64,000 nucleotides of DNA from 66-474 sp040255405 (GCA_040255405.1 JBDZUX010000004.1:62001-126000); one strand, 5' to 3'; shown: positions 14,191 to 25,333, numbered from the stretch's first letter. Made by a program: numbers and translations. Notes: a model not told the origin generated them from the letters alone.

Positions 14191-16197
14191 TCATCGCAAC
14201 CCCCAGAACCACAACCCGCCCAGCAGCAGGATCAAACCGACGATCATCGCGAACGCGTAGTGGTACAGGAACCCGGTCTGCAGCCGGCGGAACACGCGCG
14301 AGCTGCGCTCGACCACCGACGCCGACCCGTCGACCATCACCCCGTCCAGCACCGCGCGATCGCCGCCCTTCCAGAACGCGCGCCCCAGCTTGACGCCGCC
14401 GCGCGCAAACAGGTTGTAGTAGATCTCGTCCACCCAGTACTTGCGGGTGAGCATCTTGAAGACCGGCAGGAACATCCGCGCTGCGCGATCGGCGATGGCG
14501 GGATTGAACAGGTACACGTAGGTCGCCACCACGAACCCCGCCACCGCGATCCAGAACGGCGCGCTCAGGAACGCGTGCCAGAACATCGGCACGGTGCCAT
14601 GGAATTCTTCGGCCATGTGGGCCAGCACGTCGTGGCCGGGCAGCACCTTGATGGCGCTGCCGAACCAGCCGCCGTAAAGCAGCGGCTCGATCGCGACCCA
14701 GCCGATCATGACCGACGGGATGGCCAACAGCACCAGCGGCACGGTGATCACCCACGGCGATTCCCTGGGCGCGTGCGCCAGCAAGCCCTGGCGATGATCG
14801 TGCGACTCGTGTGCCCCGTGCTCGACCTTGAAGCGCTCCTTGCCGTGGAAGGTCATGTACAGCAGGCGGAAGCTGTACAGGGCCGTCACGAACACGCCCA
14901 GCAGCACGCACCAGTATGCATAGGTCGCGCCGAAGATTTGCGACTCACCGACCGCTTCGATGATCTGGTCCTTCGAGAAGAACCCCGAGAAGCCCGGCGT
15001 CGCCACCAGCGCCAGCGAGCCGATCCACATCGTGATCCAGGTGATCGGCATGTATTTGCGCAGGCCGCCCATGTAGCGCATGTCCTGCTCGTGGTGCATC
15101 GCGACGATCACCGAACCCGCGCCGAGGAACAGCAACGCCTTGAAGAACGCGTGGGTCATCAGGTGGAAGATGCCGGCGGCGTACGCCGACACGCCCAGCG
15201 CCACGACCATGTAGCCAAGCTGCGACAGGGTCGAGTACGCGATCACGCGCTTGATGTCGTTCTGCACGATACCGACCAGGCCCATGAAGAACGCGGTGGT
15301 CGCGCCCACGATCAGCACCACCGACAACGCGGTCGTCGACATTTCGTACAACGGCGACATCCGCGCCACCATGAAGATGCCGGCGGTGACCATCGTGGCC
15401 GCGTGGATCAGCGCCGAGATCGGGGTCGGGCCTTCCATCGAATCCGGCAGCCACACGTGCAGCGGCACCTGTGCGGACTTGCCGCAGGCGCCCACGAACA
15501 GCAGCAGGCAGATCACGGTGGCCAGCGACCACGGATGTCCGCCGACCACTTCGATGGTGCGACCGGACAAGGTATCGGCGCTCGCGAACACCGTGCCGTA
15601 ATCGAGCGTATGGAACGCGTACAGCACACAGGCGATGCCGAGGATGAAGCCAAAGTCACCGACGCGGTTCACGATGAACGCCTTCAACGCCGCAAAAGTG
15701 GCGCTCGGCCGCTCGAACCAGAACCCGATCAACAGGTACGACACCAGCCCCACCAGCTCCCAGCCCACGAACAACTGGAGGAAGTTGTTGGCCAGCACCA
15801 GCAGCAGCATCGAGAAGGTGAACAGCGCGATGTAGGCGAAGAAGCGCTGGAACCCGGGATCGTCGCGCATGTAGCCGATCGTGTAGACGTGCACCATCAG
15901 CGACACGAAGGAGACCACCACCAGCATCAACGCGGTCAGGCGATCGACCAGGAAGCCGATGCCGATCGTGAGCTTGCCGACCTCGAGCCACGTGTAGACA
16001 TCGGCGTTGAACACCGGCGCCCCGCCCCATACCAGCTGCCAGAACACCACGCACGACAGCGCGAACGAAATCGCCACCGACACGATCGCGATGCCCGCCG
16101 CACCCGCGCGGCCGACCCGGTTGCGCAGCAACCCCGCGATCAACGCACCGACCAGCGGCGCGATGGCCAGCACTATCAGGAGATTCTGGCTGATCAC
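14191..16197 (-). CDS. nuoL: NADH-quinone oxidoreductase subunit L
   Basis: The 668-aa distal antiporter-like subunit carries the long lateral helix in its C-terminal part. Visible motifs are GIGFLVDRLTALMLVVVSFV, NNFLQLFVGWELVGLVSYLL (channel Glu), PLHVWLPDSMEGPTPISALI, MVTAGIFMVAR, and IKRVIAYSTLSQLGYM. The start is GTG at 16197 with GAGGTG 5 nt upstream. An 85-bp gap with a CCGCGCC/GGCGCGG hairpin separates it from nuoK. Confidence 0.96.
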   Translation of the reverse strand: MISQNLLIVLAIAPLVGALIAGLLRNRVGRAGAAGIAIVSVAISFALSCVVFWQLVWGGAPVFNADVYTWLEVGKLTIGIGFLVDRLTALMLVVVSFVSLMVHVYTIGYMRDDPGFQRFFAYIALFTFSMLLLVLANNFLQLFVGWELVGLVSYLLIGFWFERPSATFAALKAFIVNRVGDFGFILGIACVLYAFHTLDYGTVFASADTLSGRTIEVVGGHPWSLATVICLLLFVGACGKSAQVPLHVWLPDSMEGPTPISALIHAATMVTAGIFMVARMSPLYEMSTTALSVVLIVGATTAFFMGLVGIVQNDIKRVIAYSTLSQLGYMVVALGVSAYAAGIFHLMTHAFFKALLFLGAGSVIVAMHHEQDMRYMGGLRKYMPITWITMWIGSLALVATPGFSGFFSKDQIIEAVGESQIFGATYAYWCVLLGVFVTALYSFRLLYMTFHGKERFKVEHGAHESHDHRQGLLAHAPRESPWVITVPLVLLAIPSVMIGWVAIEPLLYGGWFGSAIKVLPGHDVLAHMAEEFHGTVPMFWHAFLSAPFWIAVAGFVVATYVYLFNPAIADRAARMFLPVFKMLTRKYWVDEIYYNLFARGGVKLGRAFWKGGDRAVLDGVMVDGSASVVERSSRVFRRLQTGFLYHYAFAMIVGLILLLGGLWFWGLR

Positions 16198-16234
16198 GCT
16201 TGCACCTCGCGCAGCACGATGATCCCCTTGTTGG

Positions 16235-16254
16235 CCGCGCCTGGGTGGGCGCGG
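16235..16254. repeat. Hairpin in the nuoK-nuoL gap
   Basis: CCGCGCC and GGCGCGG arms flank TGGGTG. There is no T-run, so an RNA-processing or stability role is more likely than termination. Confidence 0.4.
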
Positions 16255-16282
16255 TAGCGTTCTTGGCGCATTCGGCGTCTCC

Positions 16283-16591
16283 CTAGTAGCGCAGCGAATC
16301 GATTTCGCCGACGTTGATCGTGCGACGGTTGCGGAACATCAACACCACGATGGCAAGCCCGATGGCCGATTCGGCCGCGGCCACCGTCAGGATGAAGAAC
16401 ACGAACACCTGTCCCGATGGATCACCGAGGAAGCGCGAAAACGCGACGAAGTTGGTGTTGACGGCGAGCAGCATCAGTTCGATGCACATCAGCAACACGA
16501 TCACGTTCTTGCGGTTGATGAAGATGCCCGCGATCGAGATGCAGAACAGCACCGTCGCGAACACGATGTACCAGGAAAGCGGGATGCTCAT
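16283..16591 (-). CDS. nuoK: NADH-quinone oxidoreductase subunit K
   Basis: The 102-aa subunit has three transmembrane helices. VLLMCIELMLLAVNTNFVAF carries the conserved membrane Glu of the proton path, and the third helix is FILTVAAAESAIGLAIVVLM with the second Glu. The start at 16591 (MSIPLSWY) overlaps nuoJ by 4 nt (ATGA), which implies translational coupling. The frame extends far upstream inside nuoJ, but that text is not homologous. Confidence 0.96.
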   Translation of the reverse strand: MSIPLSWYIVFATVLFCISIAGIFINRKNVIVLLMCIELMLLAVNTNFVAFSRFLGDPSGQVFVFFILTVAAAESAIGLAIVVLMFRNRRTINVGEIDSLRY

Positions 16592-17223
16592 GCCTGCGGC
16601 TCCTCCTTGGGCTGCGCGGACTCGGCCGCCACCACCGCGCTCATCTTGACCATGCGCACGCGCCCCGGCGCACGCACCGCCGACTGCGCGGCCGGATCCT
16701 GGCGCTTGGAGAAGCTGCGCACGCGCAGTGCCAGCACCACCGCCGCGACCAGGCCGACGGTCAGGATCAACGCCGCGATCTCGAACGGCAGCAGGAAATG
16801 CGTGAACAGCGCCGTGCCCAGCCACTCGATATTGGAGACGCCCGCGGGATTGGGGCCGGCCGGCACATCGAAGGCCTTGATGCCGATGATGCCCAGCATC
16901 TCGACCAGCATGATCACCGCGGCGCCGATGCCGATCGGCAGGTACTTGATGAAACCTTCGCGGATGGGTTCGAACTCGATGTCCAACATCATCACCACGA
17001 ACAGGAACAGCACCATCACCGCGCCGACGTAGACCACCACCAGCGCCAGCGCCAGGAATTCGGCTTCGGCCAGCATCCACAGGCAAGCGGCCGAGAAGAA
17101 CGTCAGTACCAGCGCCAGCACGCCGTGCACGGTGTTCTTCACCGACACCACCGCCAGCGCGGCGCCCACCGCGACCGCGGCGAAGGCGATGAAGCAGACC
17201 ATCTGGAAGATCGAATGATTCAT
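16588..17223 (-). CDS. nuoJ: NADH-quinone oxidoreductase subunit J
   Basis: The 211-aa subunit has five transmembrane helices. FSAACLWMLAEAEFLALALV, then VYVGAVMVLFLFVVMML carry the pi-bulge region of NuoJ. The start chosen is ATG 17223 (MNHSIFQMVCF). The 8 codons further upstream would lie in repeat DNA. The C-terminal 45 residues are polar and Ala-rich (AVRAPGRVRMVKMSAVVAAE), longer than in E. coli. Its upstream flank is an inverted-repeat island. Confidence 0.95.
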   Translation of the reverse strand: MNHSIFQMVCFIAFAAVAVGAALAVVSVKNTVHGVLALVLTFFSAACLWMLAEAEFLALALVVVYVGAVMVLFLFVVMMLDIEFEPIREGFIKYLPIGIGAAVIMLVEMLGIIGIKAFDVPAGPNPAGVSNIEWLGTALFTHFLLPFEIAALILTVGLVAAVVLALRVRSFSKRQDPAAQSAVRAPGRVRMVKMSAVVAAESAQPKEEPQA

Positions 17224-17225
17224 AC

Positions 17226-17493
17226 GGGTCTGCCAATGCCCGCCCACGCGCGCCGCGTTGCTTCCGCAGCGGTCGCCAGACGAGGCGCACGCCGCAGCGC
17301 CAGAGTGGTTCTCTGGTCAAGGCGCGCACCGAAGGATGGCGGCCGCTGCGGAGCAACCCTTCGGGCCGGGGCCCTTTGCCCCCATGGCTGCGTCATCACT
17401 CGTTCATGTATCGACATACACTTCTCTCGTTCTTCCTTGCCCTGCGGGCAAAGGGCCGACGGCGCGGCCACGTGGGCGGGTATTGGCAGACCC
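17226..17493. mobile_element. 268-bp island with 23-bp terminal inverted repeats (MITE-like) between nuoI and nuoJ
   Basis: GGGTCTGCCAATGCCCGCC... at 17226-17248 is matched in inverse orientation at 17471-17493 with one mismatch over 23 bp. The copies sit 2-3 bp from the nuoJ start and the nuoI stop. The inside contains a TGTAT/ATACA palindrome (17407-17420) and no coding frame. No target-site duplication was recognised, so a non-autonomous element is only one explanation. Confidence 0.45.
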
Positions 17494-17495
17494 CT

Positions 17496-17987
17496 TTACC
17501 TGTACGCCGCGTCTTGCGCACGATTGGCCGCGATCGACTTCTCGAACCGGTCGCCCATCGCGAGCAGTTGCGGCTTGGTGATGATGTTTTCGCCGCGGCG
17601 TTCCATGTGGTACTCCAGGATGTCGGTCAGCACGATCGAATCGACCGGGCAGCTTTCCTCGCAGAAGCCGCAATAGATGCACTTGAACAGGTCGATGTCG
17701 TAGCGCGTGGTGCGGCGCTGGCCATCCGACGCGCGCGGCGCGGAATCGATGGTGATCGCGAGCGCCGGGCACACCGCCTCGCACAACTTGCACGCGATGC
17801 AGCGTTCCTCGCCGTTCGGATAGCGGCGCAACGCGTGCAACCCGCGGAAACGCACCGAACGCGGAATGGTTTCCATGGGGAAGCGCAGCGTGTACTTGGG
17901 CTTGAAGAGGTACTTCAAGGTCACCCACAACCCGGCCGCGAGTTCCAGCAGCAGCAGGCTCTTGAGATAGGCAACGATCCGGTTCAT
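17496..17987 (-). CDS. nuoI: NADH-quinone oxidoreductase subunit I
   Basis: This 163-aa ferredoxin-like subunit carries clusters N6a and N6b. Two full 4Fe-4S motifs are present, CIACKLCEAVCP and CIYCGFCEESCP, after a hydrophobic N-terminal anchor (SLLLLELAAGLWVTLKYLF). It passes electrons from NuoG toward NuoB. The gene follows nuoH by 15 bp. Confidence 0.97.
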   Translation of the reverse strand: MNRIVAYLKSLLLLELAAGLWVTLKYLFKPKYTLRFPMETIPRSVRFRGLHALRRYPNGEERCIACKLCEAVCPALAITIDSAPRASDGQRRTTRYDIDLFKCIYCGFCEESCPVDSIVLTDILEYHMERRGENIITKPQLLAMGDRFEKSIAANRAQDAAYR

Positions 17988-18002
17988 TTCAAAAAGTCCA
18001 TC

Positions 18003-19025
18003 TCAATGCCCTATCGTCACCACGCCGAAGAAACGGAAGATGCCCGCCACGAAGATCCATGCGATCGATATCGGGATGAAGACCTTCCAGCCCAGCCGCA
18101 TGATCTGGTCGTAGCGGTAGCGCGGGAAGGTCGCGCGCAGCCACAACAGCGAGGTCGCGAACACGAAGAACTTCAGGAACAGCCACCACCAGCCCGGCTG
18201 CGAGAACCAGCCCAGGTGCCAGCCCTGGAACGGGCTGAGCCAGCCGCCCATGAACAGGATCGACACCAGGAACGACATCAGGATCATGTTCGCGTATTCG
18301 GCGAGGAAGAACAGCGCGAACGCCGACCCCGAATACTCCACGTGGAAGCCCGCCACGATTTCCGATTCGCCCTCGGCCACGTCGAACGGCAGGCGGTTGG
18401 TTTCGGCCACGCCCGAGATGTAGAACACCAGGAACATCGGCAGCAGCGGCAGCCAGAACCAGTCGAACAAACCCTTGCCGCCCGCCTGCGCCTCGACGAT
18501 CGCGGTGAAGTTGAGGCTGCCCGCCAGGATCAATACCGTCACCAGCGCCATGCCGATGCAGATTTCGTAGGAGATCATCTGCGCGGCCGAACGCATGGAA
18601 CCGAGCAATGCATAGCGCGAATTCGAGGCCCAGCCCGCAAGGATGATGCCGTACACGCCCAGCGAACTCATCGCCAGCACGTACAGCACGCCCGCGTTGA
18701 CGTTGGCCAGGACGAAACCTCCGCCATTGAACGGGATCACCGCCCACACCGCCAGCGCCGGAATCACCGACAGCAGCGGCGCGGTGAAATACAGGAAACG
18801 ATTGGCGTTGGTGGGGACGATCACTTCCTTGATCAGCAGCTTCACCACGTCCGCGAACGCCTGCAGCAAGCCGAACGGGCCGATCTTGTTCGGTCCCATG
18901 CGCACGTGCATCCAGCCGATCACCTTGCGCTCCCACCACACGTACATCGCCACCGCGATGATGACGGGCACCGCGATCGCAAGGATCTTCCCGAGCGTCC
19001 ATCCGAAGATGAGTGCGTCGTTCAT
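18003..19025 (-). CDS. nuoH: NADH-quinone oxidoreductase subunit H
   Basis: The 340-aa subunit has eight transmembrane helices and forms part of the quinone chamber. ERKVIGWMHVRMGPNKIGP is the family signature, followed by LIKE, PFDVAEGESEIVAGFHVEYSG with the acidic quinone-chamber loop, and LWLRATFPRYRYDQIM. The ATG at 19025 (MNDALIFGW) overlaps nuoG by 4 nt. An upstream in-frame start at 19109 would lie within nuoG. Confidence 0.97.
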   Translation of the reverse strand: MNDALIFGWTLGKILAIAVPVIIAVAMYVWWERKVIGWMHVRMGPNKIGPFGLLQAFADVVKLLIKEVIVPTNANRFLYFTAPLLSVIPALAVWAVIPFNGGGFVLANVNAGVLYVLAMSSLGVYGIILAGWASNSRYALLGSMRSAAQMISYEICIGMALVTVLILAGSLNFTAIVEAQAGGKGLFDWFWLPLLPMFLVFYISGVAETNRLPFDVAEGESEIVAGFHVEYSGSAFALFFLAEYANMILMSFLVSILFMGGWLSPFQGWHLGWFSQPGWWWLFLKFFVFATSLLWLRATFPRYRYDQIMRLGWKVFIPISIAWIFVAGIFRFFGVVTIGH

Positions 19026-21414
19026 GCGATCACCGCCCTGATGGTGAGCGTCGCGCCATGCGGCGGCAACGAGGCGGTCGCGGCGTGCCCGGCTTCGATC
19101 CAGGCGCAACCCTTCGGCACCGCGGCATCGACGACCACCGGCAGTGTCACGCCATCGACATCGGCCTTGACGCCATCCAGCAGCGCAAGCGCACGCGCGT
19201 CATCGGCGCAGATGCGCAGTGCCGGCGCTCGGTTCAGCGGGTGCGCCTGCAAGGCCTTGGCGCGGCGCACCACGGCATCGCTGCGATAGATGCCGACCGT
19301 GGCGACGCGATGCAGACCCTCTTCGCTCGGAAGCGGTGCCTGGGTGGGGGTTCGGTTTGCGAGTTCAACCGGCTTGGACAACGTTTCGATGAGGCGGGCA
19401 TGCACATCGTTGAAGTCGACAAAGTCGAATCCATCCACGCCCAATGCACCGCCCAGCGCGCGCAGCACCTTCCAGCCCGGCCGCGATTCACCGGCGAGCG
19501 TCGAACCCGCGGCGACGGTTTGCACGGCGCCATCCACGTTCACGTAGGTGCCATCGATTTCCGGCGGCAGCCCGAGCGGCAATACCGCATCGGCCGTGCG
19601 GCGCACGCCGTCGCAGACGAACGCGCCGGCGTACACGCAGAATTCCGCGGTTTCGCGCGCCTTGTCATAGGCTGCCGGCGCGAAGGTGTCCTGCGAACCC
19701 GCCTGCCAGGTGACCAGCGCCTTGGGCGCCCGGTCGATGATGCCGCGGGCGCCTTCCGCGCACTGTGCCCCCGCGCGCGCCAGGCCAACGGCGTTGGCGC
19801 CGGACGGCAGCTCGTTGAAGGCGCTGCCCGTGGCGGCCGCGATGCCGCGCGCCAATGCGCGCAGCCACGCCGCCTGCGGATGTTGGGTGGCCACGTCGCC
19901 CAGGATCACCACCGACGCGCTGGCGTCCCGCAACGCCCGGCACCACTGGCGCGCCTCGTCGTCGTCCGCGGCCCCCGCAATGGCTTCGGCCAGGGCGCGC
20001 TCGCCAGCCTCGACGCCGGCCGCCTTGGCCAGCCGCAACAACGCCGCGACCAGTTCCTGCGGCGGCACCACCTTTTCGCCGGCGAGATCGAAGCTCCAGT
20101 CGAAATGCACCGGGTTGAGCGCGAAGACCCGCGCGCCATTGATCTCGGCGATGTCGTAGTTGGCCATGTTGGAAATGTGCGGCCTGGACGCGTCGTGCCG
20201 GGTCGCACGCCGCAGCCGCTGGTTCAGCAACGGCATCTCGTGGCGCAGGTTGCTGCCGATCACGAGACCCGCGCGGATTTCGGCGACATCCTGTGCGGCC
20301 ATGCCGGACGCCTGCCCGGCCGGGCCGCCGTCGCTGAAATCCTGCACGCGCAGGCGGTGGTCGATGCGGTCGCTGCCCAGTCCGCGCAGCAAGTCGACAA
20401 GCAACGCGCCTTCCTCGCATGAGGTCATCGGGGCAACCAGCGCGCCGATGTCGCTGCCGGCCTTGCGCAGGCCGTCGGCGACGAACGCGATGGCCTCGTC
20501 CCAGTCGACTTCCACCAGTTCGCCGTCCTTGCGGACCATCGGCCGCTGCGCACGGTCTTGCGCATACAGGCCTTCGTGGCTGTAGCGGTCGCGATCGGCC
20601 AGCCAGCACTCGTTGATGGCTTCGTTGTTGCGCGGCACTGCACGCAGCACCTGTCCGCGCTTGGTGTGCAGCCACAGATTGGAACCGAGCGCGTCGTGAT
20701 AACCGATCGACGGCTTGGCGATCAGCTCCCACGCGCGCGCCTTGAACTGGAACACCTTGTCGGTCAACGCCCCGACCGGACACACGTCGATCACGTTGCC
20801 GGACAGCTCCGAACCGATGCCGCGGCCGATCCAGGTGCCGATCACGTGCCGGTCCCCGCGATCGAAGTCGCCGAATTCGTAGCTGCCGGCGACTTCGCCG
20901 AGGAATCGCACGCAACGGGTGCAATGGATGCACCGGGTCATTTCGGTGGCGACCAACGGCCCGACGTTCTCGTCGCTGATGGTGCGCTTGCGTTCGGTGA
21001 AGCGCGACAGCGAACGCCCATAGCCCATGGACAAGTCCTGCAGCTCGCACTCGCCGCCCTGGTCGCAGATCGGGCAATCCAGCGGGTGGTTGATCAACAC
21101 GAACTCCAGCGCGTTCTGCTGCGCATGGATCGCAAGCGGCGTCTTGGTGAACACCTTCATGCCGGCCGCCACCGGTGTGGCACACGCCACCTGCGGCTTG
21201 GGCACGCGCTTGCCGCCCATCTCCACTTCCACCATGCACTGGCGGCAAACCGCGGCGATCGGCAGCTTTTCGTGGTAGCAGAAACGCGGGATCGGAATGC
21301 GCGCGGCATCCGCAGCCTGGATGATCATCGACCCCTTGGGTGCGGAAACGGGGTGGCCATCGATCTCGAATTCCACCATCTCCACGGGTGGCGCGGTGTC
21401 TTTCGGTTGCGCGC

Positions 21415-21418
<4 letters not shown>
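19022..21418 (-). CDS. nuoG: NADH-quinone oxidoreductase subunit G
   Basis: The 798-aa peripheral subunit carries an N-terminal [2Fe-2S] domain (RFCYHEKLPIAAVCRQCMVE, VACATPV), the His-ligated N5 cluster in HPLDCPICDQGGECELQDL, the CIHCTRCVRF cluster, and a degenerate molybdopterin-oxidoreductase domain to the C-terminus. It conducts electrons from NuoE/F to NuoI. The start at 21418 (MSAQPKDTAPP) overlaps nuoF by 4 nt. The C-terminal third is Ala-rich and poorly conserved, as is common for this subunit. Confidence 0.96.
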
Positions 21419-22728
<1,310 letters not shown>

Positions 22729-22740
22729 ATTGTTCTCTTG

Positions 22741-22790
22741 CAGGAGCGCGCCTGCGCGCGACACGAGTCGCCTGCTGGCAGGCTCCTACT
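22741..22790. repeat. Palindromic repeat overlapping the nuoE stop codon
   Basis: CAGGAGCGCGCCTGCGCGCG and its diverged inverse copy ending TGGCAGGCTCCTAC form two arms around ACACGAG. The right arm supplies the nuoE stop codon (22786-22788). A related element, GTCGCGGCC-ATG-GGCCGCTCCTGC, lies at about 38062-38085, so this is a dispersed family. Confidence 0.6.
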
Positions 22791-23313
22791 TCAGTCCATC
22801 CAGAATTTCGTCGACCTTCTCGGGCGTCAGCTTCTCGTGGTAGTGCCCGTTCACGGCCATCATCGGCGCGCCGCAGCAAGCCGCCAGGCACTCCTCTTCC
22901 TTCTTCAGGTACACGCGTCCGTCTGCGGTGCTCTCACCAAGCTTCACGCCAAGCTTTTTCTCGCAATGTTCGACGATGCGGTCGGCGCCATTGAGCCAGC
23001 AGGAAATGTTGGTGCAGATCGCCACGTTGTTGCGCCCGACCGGCTGCGTCTCCAGCATCGAGTAGAACGACGCCACCTCGTAGGCGAACACCGGCAGGAT
23101 GCCGAGGTACCTGGCGACCGCGGCGGTCAGCGCGTCGGTGAGGAAACCGCCGTTCTGCTCCTGCGCCGCCATCAGGCCCTGGATCACCGCAGAGCGCTTG
23201 CGGTCGGGCGGGAACTTCGCGGCCCAGTGATCGATGTGCGCGCGCGTCTCGGCCGTCAATACCTGCATCGGGTCGACGTCCTTCACCTTGTCGAAATTGC
23301 CGGTGGGTTTCAT
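22786..23313 (-). CDS. nuoE: NADH-quinone oxidoreductase subunit E
   Basis: This 175-aa thioredoxin-fold subunit carries [2Fe-2S] cluster N1a. The ligands are the C-x4-C in ICTNISCWLNG and the C-x3-C in EECLAACCGAP. The upstream helical bundle contains AVIQGLMAAQEQNGGFL, and EVASFYSMLETQPVG follows. The start at 23313 (MKPTGNFDKVKDVDP) overlaps nuoD by 4 nt. Confidence 0.96.
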   Translation of the reverse strand: MKPTGNFDKVKDVDPMQVLTAETRAHIDHWAAKFPPDRKRSAVIQGLMAAQEQNGGFLTDALTAAVARYLGILPVFAYEVASFYSMLETQPVGRNNVAICTNISCWLNGADRIVEHCEKKLGVKLGESTADGRVYLKKEEECLAACCGAPMMAVNGHYHEKLTPEKVDEILDGLK

Positions 23314-24605
23314 CGATCGACCTCCCCGAACACCAGATCGTAGGTGCCGATCATCGCCACGACGTCCGGCAACATGTGCCCGGCGGTGATTTCGTTGATC
23401 GACGCCAGGTGCGCGAAACCGGGCGCGCGCAGGTGCACGCGGAACGGCTTGTTGGCGCCGTCGGAAACGAGATAGCAACCGAACTCGCCCTTGGGCGCCT
23501 CGATGGCCGCGTAGGTTTCGCCGGCCGGCACGCTGTAGCCCTCGGTGAACAGCTTGAACCAGTGGATCAAGGCTTCCATCGATTCCTTCATATCCTCGCG
23601 CTTGGGCGGCGCGACCTTGTAATTGTCGGTGATGACCGGGCCGGGGTGCTGGCGGAGCCATGCCACACACTGGCGGACGATCGAAGCCGACTGGCGCATC
23701 TCGGCCACGCGCACCAGGTAGCGGTCGTAGCAATCGCCATGCGTGCCGACCGGGATGTCGAAATCGACGTCAGCGTATTTCGCGTACGGTTGCTTCTTCC
23801 GCAGATCCCATTCGATGCCGGACGCACGGAGCATGGGTCCGGTCATGCCCAGCGCATAAGCCTGCTGGGGAGTGACGATGCCGATATCGACGGTGCGCTG
23901 CTTCCAGATGCGGTTGTCGGTCAAAAGTTCTTCGTACTCATCGACCTTGTGCGGGAAATCCGCGCTGAATGCGTCCAGGAAGTCCAGCAGCGAACCTTCG
24001 CGCCACGCATTCATGCGCTTCAGGTCCTTGCCCTTGTGCCACGGCGATTCCTTGTACTGGATCATCTTGCCGGGCAGGTCGCGGTAGACGCCGCCGGGGC
24101 GGTAGTACGTCGCATGCATGCGCGTACCCGACACGGCTTCGTACACGTCCATCAGTTCCTCGCGTTCACGGAACGCGTAGAGGAACACGGCCATCGCGCC
24201 GAGGTCGAGCGCGTTCGAACCGATCCACATCAGGTGGTTGAGGATGCGCGTGACCTCGTCGAACATCGTGCGGATCCACAGCGCGCGCTCGGGCGGCTCG
24301 ATCCCCATCAACTGTTCGATCGCACGCACGTAGGCGTGCTCGTTGCACATCATCGACACGTAATCGAGGCGATCCATGTAGCCGATCGAATGATTGAACG
24401 GCTTGGATTCGGCCAGTTTCTCGGTGGCGCGATGCAGCAGCCCGATGTGCGGGTCGATGCGGATGATGGTCTCGCCTTCCATCTCCATCACCAGGCGCAG
24501 CACGCCATGCGCAGCCGGGTGCTGCGGACCGAAGTTCATCGTGTAGCTTCGGATTTCGCCGGTTTTGTCGGTTGCGTCAGCCACGTCAGTTGTCCTTCCA
24601 GTCAT
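23310..24605 (-). CDS. nuoD: NADH-quinone oxidoreductase subunit D
   Basis: This 431-aa subunit forms the quinone pocket with NuoB. Signatures are NFGPQHPAAHGVLRLV with the quinone-contacting His, LHRATEKLAESKPF, YMDRLDYVSMMCNEHAY, and RVHLRAPGFAHLASI near the C-terminus. Separate nuoC and nuoD genes contrast with the fused nuoCD of enterobacteria. The ATG at 24605 overlaps nuoC by 20 nt. A GTG at 24584, with AAGGA 8 nt upstream and just past the nuoC stop, is an equally good start. Confidence 0.96.
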   Translation of the reverse strand: MTGRTTDVADATDKTGEIRSYTMNFGPQHPAAHGVLRLVMEMEGETIIRIDPHIGLLHRATEKLAESKPFNHSIGYMDRLDYVSMMCNEHAYVRAIEQLMGIEPPERALWIRTMFDEVTRILNHLMWIGSNALDLGAMAVFLYAFREREELMDVYEAVSGTRMHATYYRPGGVYRDLPGKMIQYKESPWHKGKDLKRMNAWREGSLLDFLDAFSADFPHKVDEYEELLTDNRIWKQRTVDIGIVTPQQAYALGMTGPMLRASGIEWDLRKKQPYAKYADVDFDIPVGTHGDCYDRYLVRVAEMRQSASIVRQCVAWLRQHPGPVITDNYKVAPPKREDMKESMEALIHWFKLFTEGYSVPAGETYAAIEAPKGEFGCYLVSDGANKPFRVHLRAPGFAHLASINEITAGHMLPDVVAMIGTYDLVFGEVDR

Positions 24606-25326
24606 CGGCGGCTTCCGCGTGCGCGGTCGGCCAGCGCGAATCTTCGCGCACCACGCGCGCCACGGTCAGGCGCGGCGTCACCGAAGTCACGGGCTCGTAC
24701 ACCACGCGCCCGGCCTCGGGGTCGTAACGCACTTCGACGTTGCCGATCAGCGGGAAATCCTTGCGGAAGGGGTGGCCCACGAAACCGTAGTCGGTGAGGA
24801 TGCGGCGAAGGTCCGGATGGCCTTCGTAGACGATGCCGTACAGGTCGAACGCTTCGCGTTCGTACCAGTTGACGGACGGCCACACGCCGGTGAGCGTCGG
24901 CAGCACCGGCAGGGCGTCCTCGGACGCAAAGGTGCGCACCCGCAGGCGGATGTTGTGTTCGTATGACAGCAGGTGCACCACCGATGCGAAGCGCCTGAGG
25001 AACTGCGGGTGTTGCGGTCGATTTTTCCAGCCGAAGCGGCCTTGCACGTCGTCGCCCTGCACGCCGCGCCCGAATCCCTGCGCGGTGGCAGTGTCCGAAC
25101 CCGCCCATTCGTCTTCGCCGAAGCTGAGGAAGTCGACACCGCACAGGTCGGTCAGCTGCTCGAAATGGAAGTCCGGCTCGTCGCGCAGCGCGGTGCACAC
25201 CTGGACCAGGTGCGCGGGCATGACTTCGATCGTCGCCTGCGCGAGTGAAACCGCGACGTTGTCGATGCGATCGCCGAAGCGTGCCCGCAGGCGATCGACC
25301 AGTTGTTGGGGTGTAGTCTGGGGCAT
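24586..25326 (-). CDS. nuoC: NADH-quinone oxidoreductase subunit C
   Basis: The 246-aa peripheral subunit has the 30-kDa family core FHFEQLTDLCGVDFL and the signature WYEREAFDLYGIVYEGHPDL followed by RRILTDYGFVGHPFRKDFPL. A 20- to 25-residue insert (EDEWAGSDTATAQGFGRG) sits between the first strands. The start at 25326 (MPQTTPQQLV) leaves 7 bp to nuoB. Confidence 0.95.
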   Translation of the reverse strand: MPQTTPQQLVDRLRARFGDRIDNVAVSLAQATIEVMPAHLVQVCTALRDEPDFHFEQLTDLCGVDFLSFGEDEWAGSDTATAQGFGRGVQGDDVQGRFGWKNRPQHPQFLRRFASVVHLLSYEHNIRLRVRTFASEDALPVLPTLTGVWPSVNWYEREAFDLYGIVYEGHPDLRRILTDYGFVGHPFRKDFPLIGNVEVRYDPEAGRVVYEPVTSVTPRLTVARVVREDSRWPTAHAEAADDWKDN

Positions 25327-25333
25327 CGTGGCT

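Noticed and set aside
13762..16257. An 831-codon plus-strand frame across nuoL
   Set aside because: It is antisense of nuoL, low complexity and rich in His, Gln and Arg, with no recognisable domain.
17220..17471. A short minus-strand frame inside the nuoI-nuoJ island
   Set aside because: No homology or ribosome site; it lies within inverted-repeat DNA.
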